From positions 992,001 to 1,056,000 of the forward strand of contig NC_050102.1 of the NCBI RefSeq assembly GCF_902167145.1: 64,000 nucleotides of DNA, written 5' to 3'. This DNA is from Zea mays (Eukaryota > Streptophyta > Magnoliopsida > Poales > Poaceae). The position numbers were made by a program, and so were the translations under genes. Numbering within the stretch: position 1 is the first letter of the stretch; each line of letters starts with the position of its first letter. Of this stretch, positions 22,328-36,818 are shown piece after piece. Under the pieces are notes generated by a model. It searched no databases. It saw only the letters and a program-made list of their open reading frames with translations, and was not told where the DNA came from.

Positions 22328-24914
22328 CACACATCCCCTCTGCGGCTTCGGAGGAAGGCAGATTGTAGCACTCGGTAAAATCTCAATGTCAGTGGCCTTC
22401 GGATTCATCAACAACACAAGGACTGAACAAGTTATGTTTGATATCGTTGACATGGAATACCCTTACAATGCAATCATTGGTCGTGGTACTCTTAATGCCT
22501 TCGAAGCAATTCTGCATCCAGCTTATCTTTGCATGAAGATACCTTCGGACCAAGGGCCCATTGCTATTCATGGAAGTCAAGAAGCTGCCAGAAGGGCCGA
22601 AGGAAATTGGACAGACTCAAAAGCAATCCATAATATAGATGGAACTGAAGTTTGTGAGCAGTACAAGTTCAGAAGGGAAAAAGCTGCTTCGGCTGACCAG
22701 CCGAAACCCGTGCTCTTGTGTGAGGATATAGCAGAGCAGAAGGTGCTATTGGCATCTCAATTGTCCGAAGAGCAAGATAAAACCTTGATAAGGTTTTTGT
22801 TCAACAACAAAGATGTTTTTGCTTGGTCAGCTAATGATCTTTGCGGAGTTAACAGGGATGTTATTGAGCACTCGCTCAATGTTGATCCATCCTTCAGACC
22901 CAGGAAGCAGAGGCTTCGGAAGATGTCTGATGATAAGGCCGAAGGTGCTCGGAATGAAGTGAAACGACTCCTCAGTGCCGGAGTTATTAGAGAGGTAAAA
23001 TACCCAGAATGGTTAGCTAACACTGTTATGGTGAAGAAGGCCAATGGTAAATGGAGAATGTGCATCGATTTTACTGATCTCAATAAGGCCTGTCCGAAGG
23101 ATGAGTTCCCATTGCCAAGGATAGATTCTCTAGTCGATGCAGCAGCTTCATCAGAACTTATGAGTTTGTTGGATTGCTATTCAGGCTATCATCAAATCTG
23201 GATGAAGAAGGAGGATGAACCAAAAACCAGCTTCATAACCCCTAGTGGGACATACTGTTACCTTCGGATGCCTGAAGGGCTTAAGAATGCTGGAGGAAGC
23301 TTCAGCAGAATGACAGCAAAGGTTCTCCATTCTCAGATAGGCAGGAATGTACTAACTTATGTTGATGATATCATTGTAAAGAGCACGAAGCAGGATAACC
23401 ACATTGCTGATTTACAAGAGACCTTTGCTAATTTTAGACAGGCTGGTCTAAAGCTGAATCCAGAAAAATGTTTCTTCGGAGTAAAGAAGGGGAAATTTCT
23501 TGGTTGCTTAGTTTCAACAAAGGGAATTGAGGCCAACCCAAGTAAAATCGAAGCTATACTTCGAATGGAGCCACCAAGTACAAAAAAGGGGGCTCAAAGA
23601 TTGACAGGAAGGCTGGCATCTCTCAATAGATTCATATCCAGATCAGCAGAAAGAAACTTACCATTCTTCGAAGTGCTGAAGTCAGCCGAAGTCTTTCAAT
23701 GGGGACCAATTCAGCAGAAGGCCTTTGAAGAGCTGAAACAGTATTTGATAGATCTGACAACACTAACTCCACCTACGCCAGGGGCTCCTTTGTTATTATA
23801 TGTGGCAGCTTCGCACTCAGCGGTAAGTGCAGCACTTGTTCAGGAGAAGCTTGAAGACCAAGTTAAGAGGCAGGCCCCAATATATTTTGTATCCGAGGTT
23901 CTTAGTTTGTCAAAGAAAAATTATACAGAGTTGGAGAAGGTACTGTATGCTGTCTTGATGGCCTCCAGGAAGCTTCAGCACTATTTTCAAGCTTACAACA
24001 TAATTGTTCCTTCTTCACAACCTCTGAAGGATATTATGAGGAACCGAGAAGCTACTGGAAGGATTGGAAAATGGGCTCCAGAGCTCAATGAATTTTGTAT
24101 TGAATATGTTCATAGATCTTCGATTCAGTCCCAGGCGTTAGCAGACTTCATTGCTGACTGGACGCCAGGGGCTCAGGAGGAAGAAATAAATAAAGACGCC
24201 GAAGCATGGACAGTGTTTTGCGATGGGTCTTGGGGAACCTTCGGAGCGGGAGCGGCTGCTGTGTTGGTTTCACCTTCCAAAGTTAAAACTTGTTATGCGA
24301 CAAAACTTGATTTTAGTTGCACAAATAACATCGCCGAGTATGAAGCTCTGCTTTTGGGTCTTCGGAAATTAAAGGCAATGGGAATCAGAAGAGCCATCCT
24401 TAAAACTGATTCCCAAGTTATTTCTGGTCATATTGACAAAAGTTACAAAGCAAGAGACCCGAAGCTTGAAAAGTATCTAGATACAGTCCGAAGGATTGAG
24501 GCTTCCTTCGAAGGTTTCTCTGTCAAAAATATTCCTCGTGGAGAAAATGAATACGCTGATCTATTGGCTAAGTCAGCAGCCCAGGGGCTGCCTGTACCTT
24601 CGGAAGTATTTTTTGAAACAATAAAAGCACCTTCGGTCGAGCTTCTTGAAAGAGCAATCCTTAACATATCCCCTGTTTATAGTGAAGATTGGAGAACTGA
24701 GATTATCTCATTCCTTCAGGGTAATTTTCTTTCAGACGACGAAGCTTATAACAGGAGAATAGAAGCAAGAGCTCGACCATATGTCATAATAGAAGGGGAG
24801 TTATACAAGCGCGGGGGTCTGTTCCCCATTACTCAAGTGCTTATCCAGATCCGAAGGTATAGAGTTAATGAAGGACATACATGCAGGTCTGTGTGGATCT
24901 CACATTGGATCTAG
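22328..24914 (+). pseudogene. Tat pol, first part: protease end, RT, RNase H and second RNase H
   Basis: This frame continues the protease segment broken at 13338 and is read in phase through the target duplication; the first internal ATG is at 22386. Reverse transcriptase spans about residues 170-400 counted from that ATG, with FTDLNKACPKDEFPLPRID and YVDDIIVKS (Tyr325). A Gypsy RNase H follows, about 440-570. A second, archaeal-type RNase H starts with FCDGSWG (Asp613), then NNIAEYEALLLGL and TDSQ. The tandem RNase H is the Tat-clade signature. An extra G in the run at 24813-24817 shifts the frame: residues after YKRGG are out of frame and stop at 24914, while the integrase continues in the +1 frame. 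Confidence 0.9.
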
Positions 24915-25920
24915 GCCCTTGCTTGGGAAAGTTTTTCGCCAAGGATTTTATTGGCCAAAGGCAGCTTCGGATGCAGCGGATTTAGTTCAAAAGTGCGAAG
25001 GTTGTCAGAAATGTGCAAGAGATCAAAAACAACATTCGTCTTTAACTCAATTAATACAACCCACTTGGCCATTGCAAAGGTGGGGTCTGGATTTGCTAGG
25101 TCCACTACCACCAGCACAAGGAAACTTAAGATATGTGGTGGTGGCAGTGGAATATTTTTCCAAATGGATCGAGGCGAAGCCCTTAGCCACAATAACTTCA
25201 TTTACTATTCAAAAGTTTTTCTGGCAAAACATTGTTTGTCGCTTCGGAGTGCCGAAGGCTATCACTGTGGACAATGGGACACAGTTTGATTCTGAAGCCT
25301 TCAGGGAATTTTGTAATCAAATCGGCACGAAGATCCATTTTGCATCAGTCCGACACCCAGAATCAAATGGACTTGTTGAAAGAGCCAATGGGATCATAAT
25401 GACAGGAATAATGAAGTCAATCTTCAATCAGCCGAGGGGAAAGTGGCCAGACGAGTTAATCAAAGTGGTGTGGAGTCATAACACAACCATCTCAAGATCA
25501 ACACGCTTTACACCCTTTAAACTATTGTTTGGTGACGAAGCAATAACCCTAGAAGAGGCTAAAACAGGATCAATAAGGACAGTAGCTTCGGCAGAGGGCG
25601 AACACGAAGCTGATTGCTCCATAGAAAAAGATGCTATTGAAGGGATCAGACTCCAAGCTGTGGAAAACATCAATAAGTATCAGGCTGAAACAATAAAATG
25701 GCGAGATAGAAAGGTCAAGTTGAAGAACATTGAACCAGGACACTTGGTACTTCGAAGAGTAGCTAACCCTGAAACAGTAGGCAAATTACAGCTGAAGTGG
25801 GAAGGCCCCTTTTTGGTAGTATCTTCGTCAAGACCTGGTTCCTACAGGTTGAGGGATTTGGACGGCAATGACATTCCCAAATCGTGGAATGCGGATGAGC
25901 TTCGGAGATATTATGTTTAG
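24815..25920 (+). pseudogene. Tat pol, second part: integrase (after a frameshift)
   Basis: The +1 frame is homologous from just after the G-run at 24813-24817; its first ATG is 24868. It begins in the integrase zinc region (HAGLCGSHIG, then CEGCQKC). The catalytic core has DLLGPLP, VDNGTQFDS and PESNGLVERANG, giving the D,D,E set. It ends at 25920 after a C-terminal segment (WEGPFLV, LDGNDIPKSWN). Integrase inserts the DNA copy into the chromosome. Apart from the upstream frameshift it looks intact, so the frameshift may be young. Confidence 0.88.
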
Positions 25921-26796
25921 TTTGATGTAATTTTTTATATTCTTTTTTGTGGCACCCTTTTCCTTTCCAAAGGGGGAGAAAGGTTTTTAATGGGGCCACA
26001 ACATGTAATTTTTCTTTTCCTTATTTCAATTCTATAAGAGCGATATCCCCCAAAAATGTAAATGTAAAAGCTGAGAACGCACCCTCGAGTGCAAAGAGAA
26101 AGAAAAGAAAACAGGGAGAAGCTCAAAAGTCGCTCCTAAGGGAGGCTTACAACGAAAAATAAACGCTGGTTCCGCCGAAAGTAAAAGGCGAAGAAGCTCC
26201 TAAGGGAGGCTTACAGTGAAAAATAAACGCTGATTCCGCTGAAAGTAAAAGGCGAAGAAGCTCCTAAGGGAGGCTTACAGCGAAAAGTCAACGCTGATGT
26301 ACCGAAAAGTAAACGGTGAAGCCGAAAAGTAAACGGCAAAAAGATTTTTATCATTCTTGAGGGGACGAAGGGCTGTGCTTATGGTTTTTTGAACGTGTCC
26401 TAATATTCATTTGCACATAACATATCATCATGTCATTTGCATTCATAAACATCCATTTAGACATATATAGAATCATCATCATGCTACACAAAAAAGATAG
26501 GTGCTTCAGAAAAAAGAAAAGATTCGAAGGAAAAATTTTCTATGCTTCATTGCGTACGAAAAGAAGGGAAGGTGTTTTTCGCCTTCGGCTCAAAAGAGAA
26601 GTTTCGTCCACAGCAAAGCAGACTGGATACAGTTAAAGGAGACAGAATATATTACAAGGTATGTACAAATTTACATAAGTTATTCTATATCTATATTACA
26701 AGAGTTTCTCCAAGTGTTTTTGCAGGTGAGCACAGTATAAGCAATTTTAAGCTTCAGCTAAGGCTTTGTCTTCAGTTTTGTCAAACTTCAGCATTG
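25921..26796 (+). other. Non-coding spacer between Tat pol and the antisense gene, with tandem repeats
   Basis: This 0.9 kb stretch holds about three copies of a 64 bp unit (CTCCTAAGGGAGGCTTACA core) at 26132, 26196 and 26260. A shorter motif (GAAAAGTAAACGG) then repeats up to about 26340. The remainder is AT-rich with no supported gene; frames at 26430-26991 overlap the antisense gene and are not convincing. Confidence 0.7.
26130..26340. repeat. 64 bp tandem repeat in the Tat element
   Basis: Three units start near 26132, 26196 and 26260, each with CTCCTAAGGGAGGCTTACA followed by GAAAAATAAACGCTG. CTCCTAAGGGAG is itself nearly palindromic (CTCC...GGAG). Confidence 0.8.
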
Positions 26797-29700
26797 TCAA
26801 TCTTCAGCTTCGTCATCCTGTATATATCAAACAACACAGTAAGAAAGATACAAATTTCAAATGAGAAGGTAAAAGTAACAAACATAAGTTTTTACCGGCT
26901 TAAGATGGCTTCGAGCTTCGTCGCCTGCCATTTTCTGCCCGCCACTTACCCAGATCTGGGTCATGAATCTATTCCCGATGCTTCTGGCTAAGCTTGGGAT
27001 ATCTAACAAATCTGAAGCTGACAAGCTGAAGTTTGGTCTGTTCACAATGTTTCCATGTGTGCAGCCAGCCTTCAAAAAAGTAGCAACTGTGCCCCGAGAA
27101 GCTACCAGGGCGCAGAAGTCAGCATGCCCACCAATAACTTCGTCAAGGGCATCAACTTCGCCTTCAATATGTTCTAATGTTCTTGGCAGGTTTTCAGCTG
27201 AAGGTGTAAATTTCGAAGAACTAGCTCCGACAGAGTGAAACACGTCCTTCAGCCGCTGCACACATCGGATGCCGAAGCTTAAGCATTTCTCCTGAAGTTC
27301 TGTAAAGGATTTCTGCAAATTTGAGTATTTATCAACTTCAGTCTTCAAGCTTGCTTCAAAATATTTCTTTTCTTGCTCGAATTTTTCTGATTGACGGAGC
27401 AATTCATTCTTTAATTTGTCATTTTCAGTTTGGATTTCAGCCAAAGAGCCCTCCATGGTCTGAATAATAAAATCCTTCTTTTCTAGTGCACCTTCGTGCT
27501 CTTTGACCATGATTTCAAGATCTTGAATTGCGAGGTCTTTCTTTTTCAGATTGGCTTCATGATTTTCAACTTTTTCAGCCAAATCTTGAATGACGGTTTT
27601 GTTTTTCTCTTCCTCCAGATCTTGTTGCATCTTCAGAACCTTGCTTAATAATATGCTCTTCCGAAATGATCTTCGTCAGAACACGACTCAAAAAGTTAAT
27701 AATAATAGTAATAAAATAATAAAAATATTCGTTACCTTGAAGTTAGCATAAAGCAAACTTCCGGCGATGTGTTGTCGTTGGTAACGGCATAAGTCCGCTT
27801 CCAGCTTCGGCAAGCCAATGCTTTTGGAAAGGGTTCTAACAATTTTGGCTTCGGTGCGGTTCCGAATGCATCTTAATTTCCCTTCGTTGACCCCACCAAA
27901 AAGCATAGCCCCTGATTTGTATCCGCAAGATATGGCATACTTTTTCAACTCCTCTTTTTCGGCGTCCGTTAATTCTTGTCCGAGCAAATCTTGAAACTTA
28001 AAATCTTCTTCTTCTGAAATTTCATCAATTTGCTCTTTCCCCTTTGCCGTATTCACTGTAGCCACGGTAGCTTCCTCTTCAGCCATTTTCAGCAGTATGT
28101 TGTCAATAACCTCAAGTGTGGTTTCCAGGTTCGACTCTTCGGTGGCCCCGGCTTCGGCCCCGGTAGCTTCGGCTTCGCCGGATTCAGCTTCAGCAGTTTT
28201 CATTTCAGTAGCTTCGGCTTCGGCAGTTTCAGCAAAAACATTTTTTGACACTGTTGCCGGTGGCGGCGTCTGATGGATCACATCTGTTACTTGAATAATT
28301 CTCCGCTTTTTTGGCTTCACAGGACTTTCTACTGCCGAAGCTGCCTTGTCCTTCTGAAAGAACTTCGTCAGTTCCAGTGCCAGCGGACTTAGCCTGAAAG
28401 GCAAAGGTTCAGTCATTACCTTCATAATTTCTTCTACTTCAATAGCAGAAGGAGAAGCAGGAGTGTCTTCTTCTTGGACCGGCGTTTCCGGCTCTGGGGA
28501 TGCACTTTTTCTCTTTTTTGCCGTAGGCACCTTCGGCTCAGGATTTAACTCTTCAGCGCTAATGTTATCAGAATCTTTCTTTTTCTTTTTTGCTGCCTTG
28601 ACGACTTCTTCGTCAGTAGTGCCAGCAATCCTTTTTCGCTTCGGGCCCCCGGCATCTCCGTCCAGTCGACCGTAGTCAGCATATTCAAATCCTATGGCAT
28701 CAAGTACTCTGTTCAGCCTTTGTTTCGGCCGAGTGCCGAAGGCCGCTGTCATCAGTTGGTCCTCTTTTTTAGAGTAATTCCCAAGAATTTCATTGCTCAT
28801 TATTTCAATTGTATCAAGCCATTCTTGGCAGGGTACTTTAAAGTATTTCTTGAACTTATAATGGTAGGGCAGTCGGACGAGTTCCCCCTTTTTCTTTCCC
28901 CTTTAAGCTTCGGCATTGTCCACTCTTTCATAGTTGGAAAAACCCTGAAGGCCAGGAATTCTTGCACTAAATCTCTAGTGCCAATATGTTCTGCAATAAT
29001 TTTGAATTCGCCCAGTGCAGCCCAAGTTGGACCTTCTACTTCCATTCTGCATCGGGGTCTTGTTTCTCCGAAGGTTAGTTCAAGAGGGCTCTGAACCAGC
29101 TTCTCTTTGTCTTCGTCAACTTTGACATAAAACCATTCTGATTTCCAGCCTGCCGGCCATTTGCTTCGGTAGCTGATCACGGGAAACTTCGTGGTTTTCC
29201 GATAAGCAAAGTTATAGCAACCAAAATTTTCATGAAATCCATCTTTTCTGGCTTTTGTTTGGTAATGCAGCTCATGAACTCGACAGAAGCTGTCGGCAAA
29301 TGGCTCCACCGCCTGGCTTCGAAGAGCCCAGATATAGACGCTGAGCCTGACAATCGCGTTGGGAGTCAGTTGGTAAAAATAGATGCCAAATCTTTGCAGC
29401 ACATCAGAGATCATACTATTTAAGGGAAATCTCAACCCAGCCTTTAGGAAGCTCTTGAAAATGACTATTTCATCCTTTTCTGGCTTCGGGGTAGTTTCTT
29501 CCCCCCCGAAGCGAAGTAGCTTCTTCTCATTCTCACTGAAATAACCCGACTTTACCATCTTGGAGAGATCAGCCTTAGAGACAGTTGACTTTCCGAAGTC
29601 CAGGTGGTTGGGCTTGCTTGGCACGGCAATATGGTAATCATCATCGGGATCGGCTTCCTCAATATTTCCTTCTTCTGCTTCGACAGCAACTTGTTCTGTC

Positions 29701-29852
29701 TCGGCAACAGTCTGCTCTGTCTCGGTAGTACGGATTCCTTCCGAGGTCACCAGTCCGGATCGTTGCATCGCTTCGGAGATGGGAACAGTCTCCGCTCCTT
29801 CGGCTTCGCCTCCCTCACGCTCAACTCTAGCGGTAGAGCGCACTCTGGCCAT
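26797..29852 (-). pseudogene. Spliced antisense gene of the Tat element (gypsy-type transposon protein), one frameshift
   Basis: A gene of about 960 codons opposite to pol. ATG is at 29852 (MARVRSTARV). Exon 1 is 29852-27736, with one missing base in the A-run opposite 28889-28893 that splits it into frames 29852-28800 and 28800-27688. Intron 1 is 27735-27640 (AAG/GTAACG...CAAG/GTT) and exon 2 is 27639-26896. Intron 2 is 26895-26818 (CCG/GTAAAA...TACAG/GAT). Exon 3 is 26817-26797, coding DDEAED then TGA. All junctions are in phase 0. Residues about 90-320 resemble the plant domain annotated as putative gypsy-type transposon (Transposase_28-like), the middle is acidic and Ala/Glu-rich with basic KKKKK patches, and exon 2 begins with a long coiled coil. 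The function is unknown; such 3' genes are typical of Tat elements. Confidence 0.75.
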
Positions 29853-30037
29853 TTAATTCTGAATTTTTTGGGAACTAAAAAACTTTTTCTTCCGAAGTTT
29901 TTTCTTCTGACGAAGTACGCTTTAAACTGGAGCTTCGTCTGATTGCGAGAGTCAAGCTTCGGCTATGGTTAAAATTTTTGGCAGCAAAACAGTGCAATAG
30001 CAATGAATGCTGTGGTAACTTCACACCTACCCGTCTG

Positions 30038-30045
30038 TTTATATA
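30038..30045 (-). promoter_or_regulatory. Candidate TATA box of the Tat antisense gene
   Basis: TATATAAA on the minus strand, 186 bases upstream of the ATG at 29852 and inside the element, not in its LTR. It would give the antisense gene its own transcript start. Confidence 0.5.
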
Positions 30046-30291
30046 GTGTCGCAGGTAAGAAGACGAATCGTCAGGATTTTTACACCGGGCAAACAGCTGC
30101 TTACACCCGCTGCGCGGTGGACCACAGAGGCCAAATAGTAACCCTGCAGGGTAGGACCGCTACGCGCTCGGAAACTGAATCGTTTCTCGACAACGAGCTC
30201 AGGGAAGGTGTTTTTCGGACCTTCGGCTTCCTGAAGCCTAAGATACTTTTTTTTCACGGATCAAGCTCGTTACGAAAAACGATCTAGCACC

Positions 30292-30304
30292 GCGAAGGGG
30301 CTAC
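30292..30304 (+). promoter_or_regulatory. Polypurine tract of the Tat element
   Basis: GCGAAGGGGCTAC sits directly before the 3' LTR; it is the likely plus-strand priming site. Confidence 0.6.
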
Positions 30305-30634
30305 TGTTGGGACCATGCTTCGTCGCCGAAGGTCCTGCAGGAAGAAACAGCTTCGGCTGAAGCTGTCTGCACGCGATGACCGAAGGTTGCTGTTCATGAA
30401 GCTTCGGAACTACAAACCGACTTAAAAGTAGAATGACCTTTTAGTCCATAAGTGTTTGAGTCGTTGTTGTAAGCTTTTATGAGGGACATGATTGTAATTT
30501 CTCATAGGCTGTGTCTTGTGCCTATAAATAGTGAACAATATTCCTTTACTGTTCACGCATTCCTGTAATTGCAATCGCATCACTCGGGAATCAATCTTTG
30601 CCAAGGCAGAGCATTTGACAACGAGTCCCCAACA
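30305..30634 (+). repeat. 3' LTR of the Tat element
   Basis: 330 bp copy of 12598-12927 with a TATA box at 30523-30530, followed by the CTAGT duplication. Confidence 0.92.
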
Positions 30635-30679
30635 CTAGTTATCTATAGTATCTTGGGCAACTCAATATATACGCGCGCG

Positions 30680-31173
30680 TAGGGGTGGAAACGAGTCGAA
30701 CCGAGCTCGGCTCGCCCATCTCGCGAGCTCGGGAAAGCGGCTCGGCTCGCTCTGGGCTCGCGAGCCGGCTCACCGAGCCAACGAGCCTATCCATAAACGA
30801 GTCTATCCATAAACGTAAATCTGTTCTCTAAATTATAATATAAAATCTTAAAAATATTTTAAATAACATATTTTAAATTAGTAAAATAGATATATCACTA
30901 ATATAATATAGAAAATAGATTATTTTTATAGTAATTTTAAATAACATAAATTAATTGTCTACTCGTTACTAATATTTTTATGTAACAAATTGTTATTGGG
31001 ACGAGCCACGAGTCAGCTCGCGAGCTGAACCGAGCCGAGCTGGCTCGCTCTTTTCACGAGCCACAAAAACAGGCTCGACTCGGGCTCGTTCTGAGCGTCG
31101 AGCCGGTCTGAGCCGAGCCGAGCTACTACGAGACCGAGCCAGCTCGTCGAGCTAGAGCTTTTTTCCAGCCCTA
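30680..31173. mobile_element. hAT-type MITE (494 bp) upstream of the GLR gene
   Basis: The ends are imperfect inverted repeats: TAGGGGTGGAAACGAG on the left, and TAGGGCTGGAAAAAAG on the reverse of the right end. Flanks are CGCGCGCG (30672-30679) and CGCGCGGG (31174-31181), a 7-of-8 match, as expected for the 8 bp duplication of hAT transposons. About 130 bp at the left end and 180 bp at the right end are crowded with GAGCC/GGCTC and GCTCGCGAGC motifs, while the middle is very AT-rich. There is no transposase frame, so it would depend on an enzyme encoded elsewhere. It ends about 700 bp upstream of the receptor ATG. Confidence 0.75.
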
Positions 31174-31868
31174 CGCGCGGGCATATGTCATCACCTATGA
31201 TTATCGTTTGTGTTGCCAAAATGGGCTCCAGCTATATATGCTAAAATCGTACACACTGTAGTATAGAATGTACTGCATATGCTCGGTCTAGAATAATCAT
31301 GGAGTAGTGGTGTGGTCGGTCGAACAGGGACAGGCTTGTGGCTTGTTCACTTTGGTTTCGTCGCCGGTGCTAGCTAGTTGGTAGGCAGCAAACATGCATG
31401 CATGGCCAGTCTTCGTCTTCATGCTCCTCCGCAGCTGCAGCTGCTGCTGCAGAAGTGATGGAGAGCTGCTAGCTAGGAGAAAGAGGGGCCTGGGAGACAT
31501 CGATGAACGATAAGCGACCGTTTCTTTTGTTTTGTTGGTAATAACTGACTGCAGTGACGCCTTCTGCTCTAGGTTTTGCCGTCAATTCGATCCGCTGGGT
31601 GTATGTGCGACCACCAGCCAAGAGCTAGCGGAGCAAGGCTGGTGGATGGACTCTGGAGCAAGCTGCTCTAGTCTGTGCTTGCTTGCTGCTCCCTCGGTCC
31701 TTCCTCCCACAACAGAGGCGATGCAAGCAGGCGTAATCGTCCAATCCACCAGCTTGCATTGCTCTTTTATTATATATTCGTATATAAGTAGTATAGGTGT
31801 AGACGCAAGCACGCACCAGACCTTTCCCACTTCTTCTGCAGCAGCAGATCAGGTGAGGACGTGAGGTG
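31174..31868 (+). promoter_or_regulatory. Proximal promoter and 5' UTR of the glutamate receptor-like gene
   Basis: A candidate TATA box (TATATAAG) lies at 31781-31788, 81 bases before the ATG, which predicts a 5' UTR of roughly 50 bases. The stretch also has a CAGCTGCAGCTGCTGCTGCAG cluster near 31430-31450 in a purine/GC-mixed context. I see no other assignable element. Confidence 0.5.
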
Positions 31869-35206
<3,338 letters not shown>

Positions 35207-36622
35207 CGTACAAGAGCTTTTATATCGGTTTTCCAACACCGGACCGGAGAGCAGCTCGATGGAAGAGAGAGACCGAGTCTTGAGTGGAGAGCTAGGGTCA
35301 GCTGGTCCAGACTACCCTGAGCGATTGAGTTAGGGCACTCGTAGACCATCTTGACCTTCTCTCTGTTAACAATTTAAACATTCCTGTGTTTAATTTAGTT
35401 CATGAATATAATATAATAAATTTACAGTGATATTATATTATATTACTACTCGTAATAGTAACCGATATATACATACAAATCATACTGTCGTAACCAAATC
35501 TATACTACATTTAATAAATTCAGAGAGTTAAATCTACCCTAATATATAGCTATTGTGTCGTAAGCAAATCTATACTACATTTAATAAATTCAGAGGGTTA
35601 AATCTACCCAAATCTATACTGTCGTAAGCAAATGTTCACAGTACCATCCACGAGGTGGCCATCAATATGAAGAAAAAGAAGACAATCATAGGCACCACAA
35701 CCAAGAAGTAAGAGGTGGCCTCGTGCTATTGTGTACTCTATTTTGCTTGTGACATGGCTAGATATAAGGGTGTGTACAACTCTATTTAATAGGGTTCTCT
35801 ACGCGAGTCTCCATACACGTTGTCTCTTAACTGTATTTATTATTCAAGGATTCAGGGTTGTACCACGCAATTTCTTTATTGTCTCTTGTACTTAGAAAAT
35901 CGGTCCACCGTATCAAAGTTGTACATGTACATGCCCTAATAGCAGAAGATGCAAGAAGATCAAAGGATGGAGTAATCATCATAACATACATCCATTACCT
36001 CGTACATTACAAGTCATTACACCTCTATCAGTTCAACCATTAACTTCTCCATTAAGAATGTGTTTGGTTTGAGGTCAAAGTAGGATGAGGCGAGAGCAAC
36101 ACCGTCGATTTTTTAGACCACGCCGTCACCAAAAAATGCTCCGGTGTTTACTTCGCCCCACGTGACTCTCATCCAAACACCATAAAAAATATGGTCGCCA
36201 TCTTCCATCCCTCCTTGTATGTTCAACTAAAGACACCCTAATCAATTCAAGTGACAAAACAATACCACTTATACAACTACAGTCATGGAGAATGTCGCGG
36301 TATTGCCACGATGGTCCAGGATTACCCGACAACCTTGATGGTCCTTGATGACCATGGACGGCCCCAAACGACATCGAATGGCCCTAAATGTTTCGACGAC
36401 ACCCAAAGACCACGAGAGGGACCAAGGGTTCCCGACATATTTAATATATGCCTAGTATTTATTGATTTAATTAAATAAAATATGAGTCGTGTCCATAATA
36501 AACCGAACAATTTATACTAAATACTAGGACACATATTGACGAGTACCCAAACGGCCAAACCGTGGGTACCCCAAGATGGTCCGAAAGGCCCACTCTAACA
36601 TAAGAATATCTCCAATAGCTAC
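35207..36622. other. Non-coding DNA downstream of the GLR gene
   Basis: It holds the 3' UTR (end not determinable; AATAAA occurs near 35515 and 35585), a two-and-a-bit-copy tandem repeat at 35485-35627, and a stretch around 36055-36245 whose TGTGTTTGGTTTGA start and reversed ...CACCCTA end loosely resemble a decayed Tourist-like MITE. From 36250 to 36622 I recognise nothing; the short frames there are not supported. Confidence 0.6.
35485..35627. repeat. 70 bp tandem repeat in the GLR downstream region
   Basis: The block TGTCGTAA-CAAATCTATACTACATT... ending TTAAATCTACCC occurs at 35485-35538 and 35555-35608, with two differences; a third start (GTCGTAAGCAAAT) follows at 35621. Confidence 0.75.
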
Positions 36623-36816
36623 ACTTATATAGTGTAGATTAAACTTGGTCTTTGCGGTAGAGATAGCAACACTTAGACAAAATCTAGTTTACACATTCTA
36701 GTTTGACTATTTGCATAGGTTTTGCTCTAGGGATTTAATTGTGGCCTAGTTTAGAGAAAGTTTTAGAAGTCCTAATTCACCCCTCCCCCCCTCTTAGGCG
36801 TCACACGTTTCCTACA
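36623..36816 (+). repeat. Truncated left LTR of the gag-only Copia
   Basis: 194 bp that align with the last part of the right LTR (62236-62429), from ACTTATATAGTGTAGATT to TTTCCTACA. The upstream 1.2 kb is absent. Confidence 0.85.
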
Positions 36817-36818
36817 AG

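Larger units (their letters stand above)
12598..30634 (+). mobile_element. Tat-lineage Gypsy retrotransposon carrying a nested Copia and an antisense gene
   Basis: The element has 330 bp LTRs (12598-12927 and 30305-30634; TGTTGGGACC...CCCCAACA) and a CTAGT duplication on both sides (12593-12597, 30635-30639). Without the nested Copia it is about 9 kb. Order: primer site, a residual gag start fused to protease, RT, RNase H, a second archaeal-type RNase H, integrase, a non-coding stretch with tandem repeats, then an opposite-strand gene before the 3' LTR. The double RNase H and extra 3' gene mark the Tat clade (relatives of Grande, RIRE2 and Ogre). Gag is missing, the protease motif is altered and pol has a frameshift, so this copy is not autonomous. 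CTTCGG-rich codons run through both strands. Confidence 0.9.

Noticed and set aside
36055..36245. Tourist-like MITE downstream of the receptor gene
   Set aside because: The end similarity (TGTTTGGTTTGA-like) is loose and no TAA/TTA duplication was found; mentioned only as a possibility.
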